A stretch of DNA of 33,966 nucleotides from Verrucomicrobiota bacterium. Its GTDB lineage: Bacteria > Verrucomicrobiota > Verrucomicrobiia > Chthoniobacterales > UBA10450. Both the position numbers and the translations under genes were made by a program. How positions within the stretch are numbered: position 1 is the stretch's first letter; each line of letters opens with the position of its first letter. The stretch spans positions 1 to 33,966 of the forward strand of contig QHRO01000028.1 of assembly GCA_003220155.1 (NCBI GenBank), written 5' to 3'. Below, in pieces: positions 33,065 to 33,966 of the stretch. Below the pieces are notes generated by a model that searched no databases, had not been told where the DNA came from, and saw nothing but the letters and a program-made list of their open reading frames with translations.

Positions 33065-33123
33065 CGTTTTTCAATCGACACAAAATCTTTGCCTCGCATT
33101 TTCCGGCGCCCTACTTTCGCCGC

Positions 33124-33966
33124 ATGATTGAAACGCTGTCCGATGCGCTGGGTCACTTCGGCGTTTACGGCGGAATGTTCGTGCCGGAAACGCTAATGAC
33201 AGCGTTGCACGAACTCGCTGCCGAATACGAGCGAGCGAAAAACGATGCACAGTTTCAAAATCAGCTCGCGCTGTTGCTTCGCGATTTCGCCGGCCGGCCC
33301 ACGCCTCTTTATTTCGCGGAGCGACTCACGAAAAAACTGGGCGGAGCAAAAATTTATTTAAAGCGCGAAGACCTGCTGCACACCGGCGCGCACAAAATTA
33401 ACAATGCGCTCGGTCAGATCCTACTCGCGCAACGAATGGGTAAAAACCGCATTATCGCTGAGACCGGCGCGGGTCAACACGGCGTTGCCACCGCGACAGT
33501 GGCGGCGCGGTTTGGTTGCGAATGCGTCGTTTACATGGGCGCGGTGGACATGGAACGCCAGGCGCTCAACGTCGCGCGCATGAAATTTCTTGGCGCGGAA
33601 GTCGTTACCGTTACCGCCGGCCAGGCCACTCTCAAGGAAGCGATCAGCGAAGCGATGCGCGATTGGGTCACGAATGTGCGCAGCACTCATTATATATTAG
33701 GCAGCGCCCTCGGCTCCCATCCTTATCCGATGATGGTGCGCGATTTTCAACGCGTAATCGGCGAGGAAACGCGGAAGCAAATTTTCGACCGCGAACAGCG
33801 TCTGCCTGATTTGCTCGTCGCCTGTGTCGGTGGCGGCAGTAACGCCATTGGTTTGTTCCATCCGTTCCTGAGCGATGCGAGCGTGCGCATGGTTGGCGTC
33901 GAAGCCGGCGGCGAGGGAATTCGATCCGGCAAACACGCGGCCCGATTTCAAGGCGGAAGGCTTGGC
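33124..33966 (+). CDS. trpB: tryptophan synthase beta chain, partial
   Basis: The first 281 codons of TrpB, cut by the window edge, open to the last base. It joins indole and serine to form tryptophan, using PLP. Motifs: [13 protein letters not shown] near the start, [31 protein letters not shown] with the PLP Lys91, [32 protein letters not shown], and the PLP-phosphate site VGGGSNAIG. The ATG at 33124 is the start; it has no strong Shine-Dalgarno. It is divergent from the transporter, with 59 bases between starts. A trpA downstream is likely but lies outside the window. Confidence 0.97.
   Translation, partial: MIETLSDALGHFGVYGGMFVPETLMTALHELAAEYERAKNDAQFQNQLALLLRDFAGRPTPLYFAERLTKKLGGAKIYLKREDLLHTGAHKINNALGQILLAQRMGKNRIIAETGAGQHGVATATVAARFGCECVVYMGAVDMERQALNVARMKFLGAEVVTVTAGQATLKEAISEAMRDWVTNVRSTHYILGSALGSHPYPMMVRDFQRVIGEETRKQIFDREQRLPDLLVACVGGGSNAIGLFHPFLSDASVRMVGVEAGGEGIRSGKHAARFQGGRLG

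Noticed and set aside
1..33966. CRISPR array, prophage or integrative element
   Set aside because: I found no regularly spaced direct repeats, no integrase or transposase gene, and no tRNA attachment site.

Overview
The window is chromosomal DNA of moderate GC, densely coded and mostly on the minus strand. It most resembles a soil Verrucomicrobium (Chthoniobacterales / Spartobacteria type, for example the Udaeobacter/Chthoniobacter neighbourhood). That guess rests on four things: the style of the long TonB-dependent receptor, the mix of envelope genes, SLC13-like carriers and PDH, frequent starts without a clear Shine-Dalgarno, and several families of short palindromes that run into coding ends. 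The lineage is an inference from protein style, not from a marker-gene tree. I see no rRNA, tRNA, CRISPR array, transposase, integrase or phage gene.

Layout. (1) 42-3311: TonB-dependent outer-membrane receptor, then about 0.49 kb without a gene. (2) 3800-11647, minus strand: a glycan/envelope block read from high to low coordinates. It holds a fused MFS/spermidine-synthase-like membrane protein, a Dpm1-like GT2, two multi-spanning GT-C-like transferases that overlap by 4 bp, and a SAM methyltransferase. (3) 11876-15336, plus strand: ion antiporter, riboflavin synthase, type I 3-dehydroquinate dehydratase, a terminator, and a stand-alone LON substrate-binding-domain protein. (4) 15381-16843, minus: small membrane protein and translationally coupled dGTPase. 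(5) 16902-18453, plus: O-methyltransferase and YkvA-family protein, followed by a cluster of palindromes. (6) 18684-23005, minus: rpsT, DUF6580-like membrane protein, PDH E1 alpha, E1 beta and a broken E2. (7) 23079-25313, minus: cellulose-synthase-like GT2 with an L,D-transpeptidase. (8) 25561-28050, plus: hybrid sensor kinase; convergent HU gene. (9) 28516-30754, minus: coiled-coil protein, pseudo-receiver/DUF4388 protein, RNase HIII. (10) MutY (plus), an SLC13/ArsB-NhaD-like carrier (minus), and the start of trpB, cut by the window edge.

How the genes work together. The Dpm1-like GT2 probably charges a polyprenyl-phosphate carrier with a sugar, and the two GT-C proteins probably transfer that sugar on the outer face of the inner membrane. 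The fused MFS/SAM-fold protein and the methyltransferase may modify or support this. The E1 alpha, E1 beta and E2 genes encode pyruvate dehydrogenase components; E3 is not in the window. The E2 gene has an apparent internal deletion plus frameshift that separates the lipoyl part from the catalytic HRVIDG motif.

The most distinctive feature is the set of short palindromic repeats, at least five types. Several do not sit neutrally between genes: one supplies the start codon of rnhC and the only in-frame leader of mutY, one writes the C-terminus of dGTPase, two lie inside the E2 linker, and one forms a 129-bp cloverleaf. Other points worth checking are a MutY with Glu in place of the catalytic Asp, a receiver domain with Glu in place of the phospho-acceptor, and a sugar-transferase-like C-terminal remnant antisense to the end of ribE.
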